Assembly (NCBI GenBank): GCA_965275905.1 | Contig: CBDHYJ010000016.1 | Coordinates: 1 to 64,000, forward strand | Length of the DNA: 64,000 nucleotides | Direction of reading: 5' to 3' | Source: CBDAQD01 sp965275905 | GTDB taxonomy: Bacteria; Pseudomonadota; Alphaproteobacteria; Rhizobiales; JAJFHC01 | Shown here: piece by piece, positions 51,578-60,614 of the stretch | Position numbering within the stretch: the stretch's first letter is position 1 | Layout: each line of letters starts with the position of its first letter | Made by a program: the position numbers and the translations under genes | The notes under the pieces: model-generated | Databases searched by the model: none | Told to the model about the DNA's origin: nothing | Seen by the model: the letters and a program-made list of their open reading frames with translations, nothing else

Positions 51578-52992
51578 CCTCGAGGTTGCTGCTCAGGAGC
51601 ATGACCGGCTTCTACCTGGTGATCTTTTTCGCCTACCTGTTCGGTCCGCTGATCCTGATGAGCATGAGCGCGTTCAACAGCTCCGAGTTTCCGCGAGTCT
51701 CGCCGTGGGAATGCTTTACGTTCGAATGGTTCAACGTGCTGCTGCAGGACCAGAAGCTGGTCGACGGCTTCATCAACAGCCTGATCATCGGCGCGGGCGT
51801 TGTCGTGCTTTCGGTGGCCCTCGGGCTGGCCGCCGCCATGATGCTGACGCAGATCCTGCCCGGTGCGCGGCCGTTCTACTACACGATCGTGATTTCCCCG
51901 GTCCTGGTGCCGGGCGTGGTGCTCGGCATTTCGACCCTGATCTTCTGGGACCGGCTCGGCGTGATGTTTGATGCCGACTACGACAGCTTCTTCTACGACG
52001 GCATCTTCCTGACCATCATCGGTCAGTCGACCTTCATTTCCGCCTACTGCATGCTGGTGTTCATCGCGCGGCTGCAGCGTTTCGACCCGACGCTGGAAGA
52101 GGCCGCACTCGATCTCGGCGCGACCAACGCCCAGGCTTTCCGGAAAATCCTGCTGCCGTTCCTGAGACCCGCCATCGGTTCCGCCGCGGTGCTTGCGTTC
52201 CTCGCGTCATTCGAGAACTACAACACGACGGTGTTCACGATCGTGTCCGAGAGCACGCTCACAACCGTGCTGGCCGGCAAGGTGCGCTACGGCATCAACC
52301 CGTCGATCAGTTCGCTTGCGGTCATCATCGTCGTGCTGACCATCGTCGGCGCGATCATCCACGAGGCCATGCGGCGGCGCGAGGAACTGGCGGCGGCCGG
52401 CGGCGCTGCCAATGCGGCCGCGTCGGCGCCGGGACGGGGCAACATCCCGCCGATCTTCCGTGGCAACCCGGCAATGGTGCTTCTGATGCTGGTCTTCATT
52501 GCAGGGCTGGGCACGACGTGGTTCGCCGCCCGCTACAGCCCTGCCGCGTGCAAGGAAGACGTGCTGCAGCAGAAGCGTCTGCTGCAGCAGCGGAAAGGTC
52601 CCAACATTTTCACGACGCCGACTGCGCCGCCGCAGCCTGCCGCACCGGCGCAGCCGAGTGCGCCGGCACAGCCGTCGACGCCTCCGGCATCGGATGCGCC
52701 GAAGCCGTTCGGCAATACATTTGACCCGGGTAACCTTCAACAGCAGGGGCCCGGCACCGATGCTGCACCGGCGACGCCGGCACCGGAGAGCTCCGCGCCC
52801 GCGCAGCCCGGCAACAGCGCATTCGGCGACGTCTTCGATCCCGGGAACCTGAAGAAGCAGGCGCCGGGCGCCGAACCCGCACCGGCGGCGCCAAAGCCTG
52901 AGAGTTCCGCACCGGCCAGTTCCGGCAGCGGGGCGTTCGGAAACGTTTTTGATCCGGGGAACCTGAAGAAACAGGTCTCGCCCGGCGAGTAG
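51574..52992 (+). CDS. ABC transporter permease, PotC-like, with extra span and repeat tail
   Basis: In this 472-residue protein, the first 275 residues are a normal PotC permease (six spans; EAA loop ALDLGATNAQAFRKILLPFL). Then come an extra membrane segment at about residues 298-318 (NPAMVLLMLVFIAGLGTTWF) and a 154-residue tail rich in Pro, Ala and Ser with a Cys and a Q-rich part (CKEDVLQQKRLLQQRKG). The tail carries three copies of an FDPGN-centred motif at residues 383, 421 and 459, exactly 38 residues apart. With a seventh span the tail would be periplasmic. Standard PotC proteins end near residue 270, so this extension is unusual. It is the last gene of the importer. Confidence 0.9.
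   Translation: MTSRLLLRSMTGFYLVIFFAYLFGPLILMSMSAFNSSEFPRVSPWECFTFEWFNVLLQDQKLVDGFINSLIIGAGVVVLSVALGLAAAMMLTQILPGARPFYYTIVISPVLVPGVVLGISTLIFWDRLGVMFDADYDSFFYDGIFLTIIGQSTFISAYCMLVFIARLQRFDPTLEEAALDLGATNAQAFRKILLPFLRPAIGSAAVLAFLASFENYNTTVFTIVSESTLTTVLAGKVRYGINPSISSLAVIIVVLTIVGAIIHEAMRRREELAAAGGAANAAASAPGRGNIPPIFRGNPAMVLLMLVFIAGLGTTWFAARYSPAACKEDVLQQKRLLQQRKGPNIFTTPTAPPQPAAPAQPSAPAQPSTPPASDAPKPFGNTFDPGNLQQQGPGTDAAPATPAPESSAPAQPGNSAFGDVFDPGNLKKQAPGAEPAPAAPKPESSAPASSGSGAFGNVFDPGNLKKQVSPGE
52705..52992 (+). repeat. three 114-base coding repeats in the permease tail
   Basis: The FxxxFDPGNLxxQ unit recurs at about 52720, 52834 and 52948, with Pro/Ala-rich spacers of similar length. The second and third copies are closest (FDPGNLKKQ). 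The exact 114-base period suggests duplication within the gene. Confidence 0.75.
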
Positions 52993-53016
52993 CAGACCAA
53001 CCGGGCCGGTTGCCCG

Positions 53017-54099
53017 GTGAACAGCGGAGCAGGCACATTGCCGATCAGAACGACATGTATCGGGGCGTACCCGAAACCCGAGTACGTGCCGGTCAAGGAC
53101 TGGTTCATCCTTGAAGCGGGCATGACATCGGCGGGCAGTGACGTGACCCGCCACTATACGGACGTGATGGATTCCGCTGGCGACGACGTCGAGGCACTGT
53201 TCGTCCGCGGCACCCGCGAAGCCGTCGGGGATCAGGTCGAAGCCGGTATCGACATACCGACCGACGGCGAGATCAGGCGCGAGAATTACATTCACTACCA
53301 TTGCCGGCACCTGACCGGCTTCGACTTCGTGAACCTGACCCGCCGCGTGGTGCGCGACGGCGCCTACGAGACGGAACTGCCGACAATCTCAGGCAAGATC
53401 GAGCCCAAAGGCGATCACTTCCTGACGGAGGATTTCCGGATCGCCCAGTCGTTCACCGACCGTCCCGTCAAGATCACGGTTCCCGGACCGGTGACGATCA
53501 CCGACACGACGGCGAATGTGTTTTATGACAGCGAACGCGACCTCGCCTTCGATCTTGCCGATGCGCTGAATTTCGAGATCCGCGCACTGGCAGATGCCGG
53601 CTGCAAGTACATCCAGGTTGACGAACCGCTGTTCGCCCGCAAGGTCGAGGCGGCGAACGACTATGGGTTCGAGGCCCTGGAGCGCTGTTTCGACGGCGTT
53701 CCCGAAGATGTTGCACGCGTGGTCCACATGTGCTGCGGATATCCCAACCACCTGGATGACGAGGTCTATCACAAGGCCGATCCCAGCTGTTATCCGCGAC
53801 TCGCGGAAGGTATCGAGCGGTCGTCCGTTGATCAGGTCTCGATCGAGGATGCCCACCGGCACAATGATCTGTCGTTACTGGAGACATTCCGGAACACGAC
53901 GGTCATCCTGGGCCTTGTCGCGATCGCCAAGAGCCGCGTCGAGCCCGCTGAAGAAGTCTCTTCACGGATCGCCGCCGCACTCGAACATATCGATGCCGAC
54001 CGGCTTGTCGCCGCGCCCGATTGCGGCCTCGGTCTGCTGGGGCGGGACCTGACGAGACAAAAGCTTGCCGTGCTTTGCGAGGCTGCCGCCGCGGCCTGA
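53017..54099 (+). CDS. MetE C-terminal-type cobalamin-independent methyltransferase
   Basis: This protein of about 360 residues has the MetE C-terminal TIM-barrel pattern: TTCIGAYPKPEYVPVKDWF, DGEIRRENYIHYHCRHLTGF, TVPGPVTITDTTANVFYD, KYIQVDEPLFARK, VVHMCCGYPNHLDD and APDCGLGLLG. The His and Cys residues in VVHMCC and the later Cys match the zinc ligands of the family. Full MetE is twice as long; stand-alone proteins of this length use other methyl donors or acceptors. Start: GTG 53017, or TTG 53038, which has GGAG about nine bases upstream. It follows the importer by about 25 bases and may act on the imported compound. Confidence 0.85.
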   Translation: MNSGAGTLPIRTTCIGAYPKPEYVPVKDWFILEAGMTSAGSDVTRHYTDVMDSAGDDVEALFVRGTREAVGDQVEAGIDIPTDGEIRRENYIHYHCRHLTGFDFVNLTRRVVRDGAYETELPTISGKIEPKGDHFLTEDFRIAQSFTDRPVKITVPGPVTITDTTANVFYDSERDLAFDLADALNFEIRALADAGCKYIQVDEPLFARKVEAANDYGFEALERCFDGVPEDVARVVHMCCGYPNHLDDEVYHKADPSCYPRLAEGIERSSVDQVSIEDAHRHNDLSLLETFRNTTVILGLVAIAKSRVEPAEEVSSRIAAALEHIDADRLVAAPDCGLGLLGRDLTRQKLAVLCEAAAAA

Positions 54100-54115
54100 T
54101 ACCCCGGTCGCGGGC

Positions 54116-55765
54116 TCAGCCGCGCGCGTCTTCCAGAATCATGTCGGAGGCTTTTTCCGCGATCATGACGGTCGGCGCGTTGGTATTGCCCGACACGATG
54201 ACGGGCATGATCGAGGCGTCCACGACCCTTAGGCCCTGAATGCCGTGAACCCGCAGCCGTTCGTCGACCACGCCCTGCGGGTCAGCCGACGGGGCCATCT
54301 TGCAGGTGCTGGTGGGATGATAGATCGTCTGGGAGATGTTGCGTGCGGCCTCCAGCAACTCATCGTCACTCTGGCTCACCGGTCCGGGCAGCTTCTCTTC
54401 GACGATATAGCGTGAAAGCGCATCCGTTTCGGCCAGCTTCCGCGTCAGGCGCATGGAGGCGATTGCGGTTTCCTGATCCTTCTGTGCGGAAAGGTAGTTC
54501 GCCTGGATGGCCGGATAGGTGTAGGGGTCGGGCGCCTTGATCCTGATGCTGCCGCGGCTTTCCGGCCGAAGCTGGCAGGCCGACATGGTGATGCCGGAGA
54601 AGTCGTGCATTTCAATTCCGGGCTTGTCGGCGCTCAGAGGCTGGAAGTGGAACTGCACGTCGGGCGTTTCGAGACCCGGCATGCTGCGGGCGAATATGCA
54701 CACCTGGCTTGCTCCCATGGCCATCGGCCCGGTGCGCAGAAGTGCATATTGAATTCCCATCAGGGTGCGCCGGATCACGTTGTTGATCTCATCGTTGAGG
54801 GTCGGGACGTTGACCTCGTAGATCATGCGGATCTGAAGATGGTCCTGCAGATTTTCCCCGACGCCCGGCATGTCCCGACGAACGGGAAGGTCGAGTTGCT
54901 GCAGCAGGTCACCCGGACCGATGCCGGACAGCTGCAGTATCTGGGGCGAGCCGATCGCGCCTGCGCTCAGCACCACTTCGCCGCCCGGCCGCAGTGATGC
55001 GCTCCGCGAAGACCCATTGACCGAATATTGAATTCCGGAAACTTCCGCGCCGTCCTGGTCGGCAAAAGAGAGCCGCTCGACATGGGCGTGGGTGGCGATT
55101 TCAAGGTTCTTTCGCCCGCGAACCGGATTGAGATAGCCGACGGCCGTCGAGCATCGGCGGCCGTTGCGGGCGGTAAGCTGAAAGTACCCGGCGCCTTCCT
55201 GCTCGGCGCCGTTGAAGTCGTCCGAACGGGGAATCCCGATCTCCTCGGCCGCGTCGATGAGGGCATGGCAGACTTCCCTGTGCACGCGCATGTTCGATAC
55301 CGAGAGGGGCCCACCCGACCCGTGATATTCGTCCTCGCCGCGCTCCTGGTCTTCTGACCGTCTGAAGTAGGGCAGGACATCTTCAAACGACCATCCGACA
55401 TTGCCCATCTGGCGCCAGTGATCGTAATCCTCATGCTGACCGCGGATGTAAAGCAGTCCATTGATGGAACTGGAGCCGCCCAGAGTCTTGCCGCGCGGCC
55501 AGTCCAGGCTGCGCCCGTTCAGGCCCGGGTCGGGGTCGGTCTTGTAACACCAGTCCGTCTTGGGATTGTGCAGCGTCTTGAAATATCCGACCGGTACATG
55601 GATCCACGGATTGAGATCCCGGCCGCCTGCTTCCAAGAGCAGAACGCGCTTGTTCGGATCGGCGGAAAGCCGGTTTGCCAGAACGCACCCTGCCGAGCCG
55701 GCGCCTGCGATGATGTAATCGAATCCGGCCTCTGGCGCCGCCGCATTACTCCCGTTGTGGCCCAT
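54116..55765 (-). CDS. GMC-family FAD oxidoreductase, candidate isethionate dehydrogenase
   Basis: This 549-residue flavoprotein has the GMC FAD-binding start (FDYIIAGAGSAGCVLANRLS), the PRGKTLGGSSSINGLLYIRG signature, the second GMC signature (GAIGSPQILQLSGIG), and the C-terminal HPTSTCKMAP and NTNAPTVMIAEKASDMI. It resembles choline/alcohol dehydrogenases. As I recall, IseJ of isethionate degraders is a dehydrogenase of this broad kind, encoded beside a TRAP transporter and an IclR regulator, as here. It would oxidise isethionate to sulfoacetaldehyde for Xsc. Choline or another alcohol is possible. It is divergent from the TRAP genes. Confidence 0.85.
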   Translation of the reverse strand: MGHNGSNAAAPEAGFDYIIAGAGSAGCVLANRLSADPNKRVLLLEAGGRDLNPWIHVPVGYFKTLHNPKTDWCYKTDPDPGLNGRSLDWPRGKTLGGSSSINGLLYIRGQHEDYDHWRQMGNVGWSFEDVLPYFRRSEDQERGEDEYHGSGGPLSVSNMRVHREVCHALIDAAEEIGIPRSDDFNGAEQEGAGYFQLTARNGRRCSTAVGYLNPVRGRKNLEIATHAHVERLSFADQDGAEVSGIQYSVNGSSRSASLRPGGEVVLSAGAIGSPQILQLSGIGPGDLLQQLDLPVRRDMPGVGENLQDHLQIRMIYEVNVPTLNDEINNVIRRTLMGIQYALLRTGPMAMGASQVCIFARSMPGLETPDVQFHFQPLSADKPGIEMHDFSGITMSACQLRPESRGSIRIKAPDPYTYPAIQANYLSAQKDQETAIASMRLTRKLAETDALSRYIVEEKLPGPVSQSDDELLEAARNISQTIYHPTSTCKMAPSADPQGVVDERLRVHGIQGLRVVDASIMPVIVSGNTNAPTVMIAEKASDMILEDARG

Positions 55766-55823
55766 CCTGTCGTCCGCCCTTGGTTAATTTTTTCTTGCAG
55801 TCATGATCAAACACTGCAAATAT

Positions 55824-55840
55824 TGAGACAAATAGTCTCA
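55824..55840. promoter_or_regulatory. palindromic operator-like site near the GMC gene
   Basis: TGAGAC and GTCTCA form perfect 6-base arms around AAATA, about 60 bases before the GMC start. On the minus strand TTGTCA at 55850-55845 is a possible -35, which would place the palindrome between -35 and -10. The IclR regulator of this cluster is a plausible binder. Confidence 0.5.
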
Positions 55841-56085
55841 TTAATGACAAAAATTATCAAGCTCGTTTGATAGATGCGAGCTGGCAAGGGAAGGAAATCA
55901 TGCCACGCACCGTCGGCTTTGCAGATCGCAAAGGTGACCTGGGCATCGCCAAGGTGCTTTCCATCTCATGCCATTCCGATTTGTCTGGCGTTGTCCACGT
56001 ATGGAAACGCCATTCGATTGTCCCCTTCATCATTCAAATTCGGCAATGCTGCTTGACGCAATATCGTTTGCTGTCCAGTATGATC

Positions 56086-56099
56086 TGTAAGCGCTTACA
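56086..56099. promoter_or_regulatory. LacI-type operator O1, perfect palindrome
   Basis: TGTAAGCGCTTACA is a perfect 14-base palindrome with the central CG typical of LacI-family operators. It lies directly after a TATGAT box at 56079-56084, so a bound repressor would block transcription start. A TTGACG at 56053 is a possible -35, though the 20-base spacer is long. Confidence 0.75.
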
Positions 56100-56115
56100 C
56101 AGCAATCTTCGGGGA

Positions 56116-56129
56116 TGTAAGCGCTTACT
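56116..56129. promoter_or_regulatory. LacI-type operator O2
   Basis: TGTAAGCGCTTACT differs from O1 at the last base only. Centre-to-centre distance from O1 is 30 bases, close to three helical turns, so two dimers could bind on the same face of the DNA. Confidence 0.72.
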
Positions 56130-56316
56130 GAAAATGTGCATTCTGCGTGAAGGGGATAAGGGTCCGAGGGTCGGTGAAAGCGGGTTCGTTCGACTCCCGA
56201 TTCGCTATCTGAAGGGCAAATCAGCCGGTCTGGTTCACGAGAACGGGCTGTGCAGGAGAGAGCATTTCATGGCGCGTCCCATCTAAGGCGCATGGCATCA
56301 AACCAGGGAGGACTGG

Positions 56317-57552
56317 ATGACCAAGATAACAGAGAAACTCAAGGGCATTTCACGACGTGACTTGCTCAAACTGACCGGCCAATACGGAATTACCTCGACG
56401 TTCCTTGCTGCCGGCGCATTGACGGGGGCCGTGACCCTGCCGCGTCTGGCCGAGGCTGCCAATTCGACCTACCAGAAGAGGTTCAAGAACAAGCCGAAGC
56501 ACCAGCTCAAGTTCGGTGCCGCCGGCTTCAACGAAAAGAACCTTCTGATCGAGCGCGCCGGCTGCCTGCAGTGGGTCAACGACCTTGAAGAACGCACCGA
56601 CGGTGCGATCCAGATCGAGTTCATCGGCAACAACCAGATCTGCGGTCAGCTCAACTGCGTGAAGAAGACCCAGCAGGGCATCGTGGATATCTATGCCGCG
56701 TCAACCCAGAACTCGGCCGGTGGTGCGCCGTATCTGAACGTACTCGACTATGCGTACATGTTCCCGAGCCGCGCGTCTCAGTACTACTTCCTCTATCACC
56801 CGGGCAGCCAGAAGGTCCTGCGCGACCAGATGCGCAAGCGTCATGGCGTCGAGTTCCTGTTCAGCCACGCCGAACTGCGCGGCATCCAGCTCGGTCTGGC
56901 CTGGAAGGACAAGCCGCTGGTCGAGAGCGTGACTCAGCTTGCAGGCACGAAGAACCGCGTTACGGGCACGCAGCTTGGCCGTATCGCCATGAACCTGATG
57001 AACCTCAACCCGACCCCGATCGCCTGGTCGGAAACCCTCGACGGACTCAAGCAGGGCCTGATCGACGGTGCGGAAACCTGGGCGTCAGCTGTTGCCTACG
57101 CCAACATGTCGCCGGTCGTCTCGCAGGTCATCAACCTGGAATTCTTCTGCGGCACCGAACACACGGCAATGAGCTCGAAGGTGTTTGACAAGCTGGGCGG
57201 TGAGCTTCAGGACGCGGTCATGGAATCATCGTATCTGGCACAGGTCCACGTTCAGGCTGCCAACGAGGCTGCACTGGTCAATACGGTCGGCTTCTCCGAC
57301 CCGCAGCATCCGAACACGATCTTCGCCAAGCACGGCACGCGCGTTTCGATGCTGAACGACAAGGCCAAGAAGGAAGCCGAAGAGATGTGCTCGCCGGAGT
57401 TCAAGCCCGCAGAGTGGGAGAAGTGGCGGGAGCGTCTCAACAAGTGGTCAGGTGGGATGGACACCTACAAGTTCATCTATGACATCGCCCGCGAGATCCC
57501 GAGGGATACGCTGGCCGAAAATGTCGAGCCGCGGCGCTGGTGGAAAGGCTGA
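56317..57552 (+). CDS. TRAP transporter substrate-binding protein (DctP type), Tat-exported
   Basis: This 411-residue protein has a twin-arginine-type signal (ISRRDLLKLTGQYGITSTFL) and the DctP-family core, including GNNQICGQLNCVKKTQQGIV, NLMNLNPTPIAWSETLDGLK and DGAETWASAVAYANMS. It captures the substrate in the periplasm for the DctQM pair downstream. Given the Xsc pathway, the ligand is likely a sulfonate such as isethionate or taurine. It is the first gene after the LacI-type operators. Confidence 0.9.
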   Translation: MTKITEKLKGISRRDLLKLTGQYGITSTFLAAGALTGAVTLPRLAEAANSTYQKRFKNKPKHQLKFGAAGFNEKNLLIERAGCLQWVNDLEERTDGAIQIEFIGNNQICGQLNCVKKTQQGIVDIYAASTQNSAGGAPYLNVLDYAYMFPSRASQYYFLYHPGSQKVLRDQMRKRHGVEFLFSHAELRGIQLGLAWKDKPLVESVTQLAGTKNRVTGTQLGRIAMNLMNLNPTPIAWSETLDGLKQGLIDGAETWASAVAYANMSPVVSQVINLEFFCGTEHTAMSSKVFDKLGGELQDAVMESSYLAQVHVQAANEAALVNTVGFSDPQHPNTIFAKHGTRVSMLNDKAKKEAEEMCSPEFKPAEWEKWRERLNKWSGGMDTYKFIYDIAREIPRDTLAENVEPRRWWKG

Positions 57553-57573
57553 CACCAGCACACTGAATAGATG

Positions 57574-57599
57574 CGGGAGCGGTTGAAGAGCCGCTCCCG
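57574..57599 (+). terminator. hairpin after the TRAP binding-protein gene, partial terminator or attenuator
   Basis: CGGGAGCGG pairs with CCGCTCCCG (9 base pairs, 8-base loop) with only a weak T-rich tail. Such hairpins after binding-protein genes commonly let most transcripts stop so the binding protein exceeds the membrane parts. Confidence 0.65.
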
Positions 57600-57731
57600 T
57601 CTCCTTTACCCTGACTGGTAAGATCAAGAAGAACCCTGTGAACGGGTCTATCGACAACTGTACCGGATGCGAACCCGCAAGAGCTGCGGGTCTGCGGGGA
57701 AATCCGGTTTGCGAGGGGAGGCCTGAAGATC

Positions 57732-58250
57732 ATGTTCATTGTTCGCTGGCTGGATGACAACATCGAGAAAGTGATCATCCTGATCAACTACATCGCCATG
57801 GCGGCGATCATCTTTGTCGAGGTGATCCGGCGCTTTCTGTTCAATGAGCAGGCCGCCTGGAGTTCGACCATTCCGATTTACCTGTTCCTCTGGGTTACCT
57901 GGATCGGGTGTACATACAACGTCAAGATCAGAACCCATCTGAGGTTTGATGAACTCAGGGTTCGGATGTCTTACGGCAAGCAGTTTGCCTGTCTGATTCT
58001 CGATGCGATCCTGTGGATCGGATTTGCGATTATCGTGATGTACTACTCGATCGAGCAGGTCTGGCTTTCCTACGACAACTTCGCAATCGTTCAGGGTACG
58101 GACGACGTCATGCAGTGGTGGTTCTACACCGCGACCCCGATTGCCTGGGGCCTGCTGATCATTCGGGTGCTGCAGAATCTGTATGCGGATTATGGACTGT
58201 ATCGCAAGGGCGAGCCTTTCCAGATCCAGGTCGGAATGCTGGGCGAATAG
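57732..58250 (+). CDS. TRAP transporter small permease (DctQ type)
   Basis: This 172-residue, four-span protein has the DctQ pattern (IIFVEVIRRFLFNEQAAWSS, LFLWVTWIGCTYNVKIRTHL, LRFDELRVRMSYG). It pairs with the large subunit. The ATG is about 180 bases after the binding-protein stop. Confidence 0.92.
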   Translation: MFIVRWLDDNIEKVIILINYIAMAAIIFVEVIRRFLFNEQAAWSSTIPIYLFLWVTWIGCTYNVKIRTHLRFDELRVRMSYGKQFACLILDAILWIGFAIIVMYYSIEQVWLSYDNFAIVQGTDDVMQWWFYTATPIAWGLLIIRVLQNLYADYGLYRKGEPFQIQVGMLGE

Positions 58251-58261
58251 GGGGCACAGTC

Positions 58262-59641
58262 ATGGAAACTCTTCTGATTTCGTTGATTTCAATCGGCGTC
58301 ACCGTCTTCTTTCTGCTCGGCGTTCCGATCTTCCTGATCATCGGATACTGGGTTGTCGGCGTGAGCCTGGTGATCGACTTCACCCTGGCCAATATCGGTG
58401 TGACGCTTTACGAGGGCCTGAACTTCTTTGGCCTGCTGGCATTGCCTCTGTTCATCCTCACCGGTGACCTGATCAACAAGGCGGGCATCGCGAAGCGGCT
58501 TTCCGACTTCGCCTATTCGGTGCTCGGCTGGTTGCGCGGCGGGCTGGCGATGGCCAGTCTCGGCGCGTGCGGCCTGTTCGCCGCCATCTCCGGGTCCAAC
58601 TCTGCGACAACGGCGACCATCGGTTCGATCATGTATCCGGAAATGGTCAAGAACGGCTACGACAACAACTTTGCCGCGGCCACCGTTGCGTCCGGCGGCA
58701 CGGTCGGCATCATCATTCCGCCGTCGATCATCTTCATCGTTTACGGCTTCCTGATGAACCTGTCGATCAGCGACCTGTTCGTCGGCGGCCTGCTGCCTGG
58801 CCTCTTGATGGTCATCGCCATGCAGGCGGCCTGCTGGTATCTCTCGCGCCGGAACAAGTGGGGCACGCTGATCGGGATCGATCCGGCGCGGATCATCAGG
58901 ACGGCGTTCGGAGCCTGGCTCGGATTCTTCGCGATCCTCCTCGTGATCTGGGGAATCTACTCCGGCAAGTTCTCGCCGACCGAAGCGGCCGGTGTCACGG
59001 CGGGCTTCTGCCTGATCGTCGGGCTCGTCGTCTATCCGATTTACAGGATGCTGGGCGACGAGACGGAGAGCGAATCCTCCGGAACCAAGTTCATGCGGAT
59101 GCTCACAGTGCCGGGCTTCACGGTCAAGGACCTGCCGGAGGTCATTCTCCGGTCGGGACAGATTACCGGCCTGCTTGCACCGCTGATCGCGGTCTCGGTG
59201 GTCATGCAGCAGATCCTGTCACTGATGGGGGCACGTGACTTCATCACGGAATTCATCACCGCGTTCGGTGGCTATTATGCCGTGCTCGGAGTCTGCATGC
59301 TTCTGGTGCTGCTGGCGGGAACGGTCCTCGAAAGTCTGCCGAACACCATTATCCTGGCACCGATTCTGGCTCCTATCGCGCACTCAATCGGTGTCGACCC
59401 GATCCACTTCGCGGTGATCTTCCTGGTTGGTGACGCGATCGGCTTCATCACCCCGCCGTATGGCCTCAACCTCTACGTCGCCAGCGGGATCACGGGCATA
59501 CCGTATTTACGATTATTGAAATACACGATGCCTTATCTGATCTCCCTGCTGATCGTCTGGCTGATCATTGCAGCACTTCCTGAGCTTTCAACGATCCTGC
59601 TCGTCCACGAGGGAGCGGGCGTGTTCCAGCACAGCAACTAG
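58262..59641 (+). CDS. TRAP transporter large permease (DctM type)
   Basis: This 459-residue protein of about 12 spans has DctM motifs (YEGLNFFGLLALPLFILTGD, AISGSNSATTATIGSIMYPE, GGTVGIIIPPSIIFIVYGF, GDAIGFITPPYGLNLYVASG). It carries the transport reaction driven by an ion gradient. It begins 11 bases after the small permease. Confidence 0.94.
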   Translation: METLLISLISIGVTVFFLLGVPIFLIIGYWVVGVSLVIDFTLANIGVTLYEGLNFFGLLALPLFILTGDLINKAGIAKRLSDFAYSVLGWLRGGLAMASLGACGLFAAISGSNSATTATIGSIMYPEMVKNGYDNNFAAATVASGGTVGIIIPPSIIFIVYGFLMNLSISDLFVGGLLPGLLMVIAMQAACWYLSRRNKWGTLIGIDPARIIRTAFGAWLGFFAILLVIWGIYSGKFSPTEAAGVTAGFCLIVGLVVYPIYRMLGDETESESSGTKFMRMLTVPGFTVKDLPEVILRSGQITGLLAPLIAVSVVMQQILSLMGARDFITEFITAFGGYYAVLGVCMLLVLLAGTVLESLPNTIILAPILAPIAHSIGVDPIHFAVIFLVGDAIGFITPPYGLNLYVASGITGIPYLRLLKYTMPYLISLLIVWLIIAALPELSTILLVHEGAGVFQHSN

Positions 59642-59644
59642 GCG

Positions 59645-60421
59645 ATGTCTGAGGAGAAACATTCCAAGGGGTCAAGCATACTGCGGATTCTCCAGATCCT
59701 GGAGACTGCAGCAATGGCAAGTCGGCCGCTCAATGCCACGGAGATTCACGTGGCATTGGGCGTGCCCAAGCCGACAGCGCACCGGCTTTGCCAGACCCTG
59801 ATCGAGGAAGGGTTTCTTACCCAGGAGATCGATGGCAAGAGGCTGCTGCCCGGGCCGCGGCTCTCTCGCCTCGCCCTTGGAGCGCTCAATGCATCCGTTC
59901 TGTCGGCTGAACGACGCGCGATCCTGGAGTCCGTCTCCAACCGGATCGGTGAGACCAGCAATATCTCCGTGCCAGACGGTGCCCGCATGCGTTACCTCGA
60001 TCGGGTCGAGACCCATTGGCCGCTGAGGGTGCAGTTGCCGGTCGGAACCGCCGTGCCGCTGCATTGTACCGCCAGCGGCAAGCTCTATCTGGCCATGATG
60101 GCGCCGGCGCGTCGCAGGCGCCTTATCGGTGAACTGTCGCTCGATGCCCATACGGCAAACACGATTACGGATCCGGCGGCACTAAACGGTGAACTCGACC
60201 GGATCCGCGATGAAAAGCTCGGCACCGACAACGAGGAATTCGTCGACAGCATGGTGGCGCTCTCGGTGCCCGTGGTCGATGCACAAGGCGGCTTCTGCGC
60301 AACGCTGTCGTTTCATGCGCCGACGCAGCGGGTCACGATCGACAGCGCGCGGCAGTATGAGCCGATCCTGCGGGACGGTGCCCAGAAACTGTCGCGCACT
60401 CTCGCGCCGGCGGAGGCTTAA
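59645..60421 (+). CDS. IclR-family transcriptional regulator
   Basis: This 258-residue protein has an N-terminal winged helix (SSILRILQILETAAMASRPL, TEIHVALGVPKPTAHRLCQT) and the C-terminal IclR ligand domain (NISVPDGARMRYLDRVETHW, LPVGTAVPLHCTASGKLYLA). It starts 3 bases after the TRAP large subunit. An IclR regulator (IseR) accompanies the isethionate genes of Cupriavidus as I recall, which supports a role as regulator of this cluster. Confidence 0.92.
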   Translation: MSEEKHSKGSSILRILQILETAAMASRPLNATEIHVALGVPKPTAHRLCQTLIEEGFLTQEIDGKRLLPGPRLSRLALGALNASVLSAERRAILESVSNRIGETSNISVPDGARMRYLDRVETHWPLRVQLPVGTAVPLHCTASGKLYLAMMAPARRRRLIGELSLDAHTANTITDPAALNGELDRIRDEKLGTDNEEFVDSMVALSVPVVDAQGGFCATLSFHAPTQRVTIDSARQYEPILRDGAQKLSRTLAPAEA

Positions 60422-60614
60422 CGTATTGAAAATAAATGATAAATACGTCCTTGGTGCCAGTTTGGATTGTGGACCAATCGAAAGTGCCAGTCTGGACCTA
60501 CCGCACATGTTGAATTGGACCTACGACAAGCCGATGGAATGAACGCTGGGCATGCTGAAACGCGCAATTTTGCGCGAAATCAGGGTGGTACAGCCAGATC
60601 AGTGGAGAAGTGAA

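Larger units (their letters stand above)
55766..56316. promoter_or_regulatory. divergent control region of the sulfonate cluster
   Basis: About 550 bases between the GMC gene and the TRAP substrate-binding gene. It contains a TGAGAC palindrome close to the GMC gene, two LacI-type operators and AT-rich segments. A short frame crossing it (55867-56286) has no ribosome site and no recognisable protein. Confidence 0.7.
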
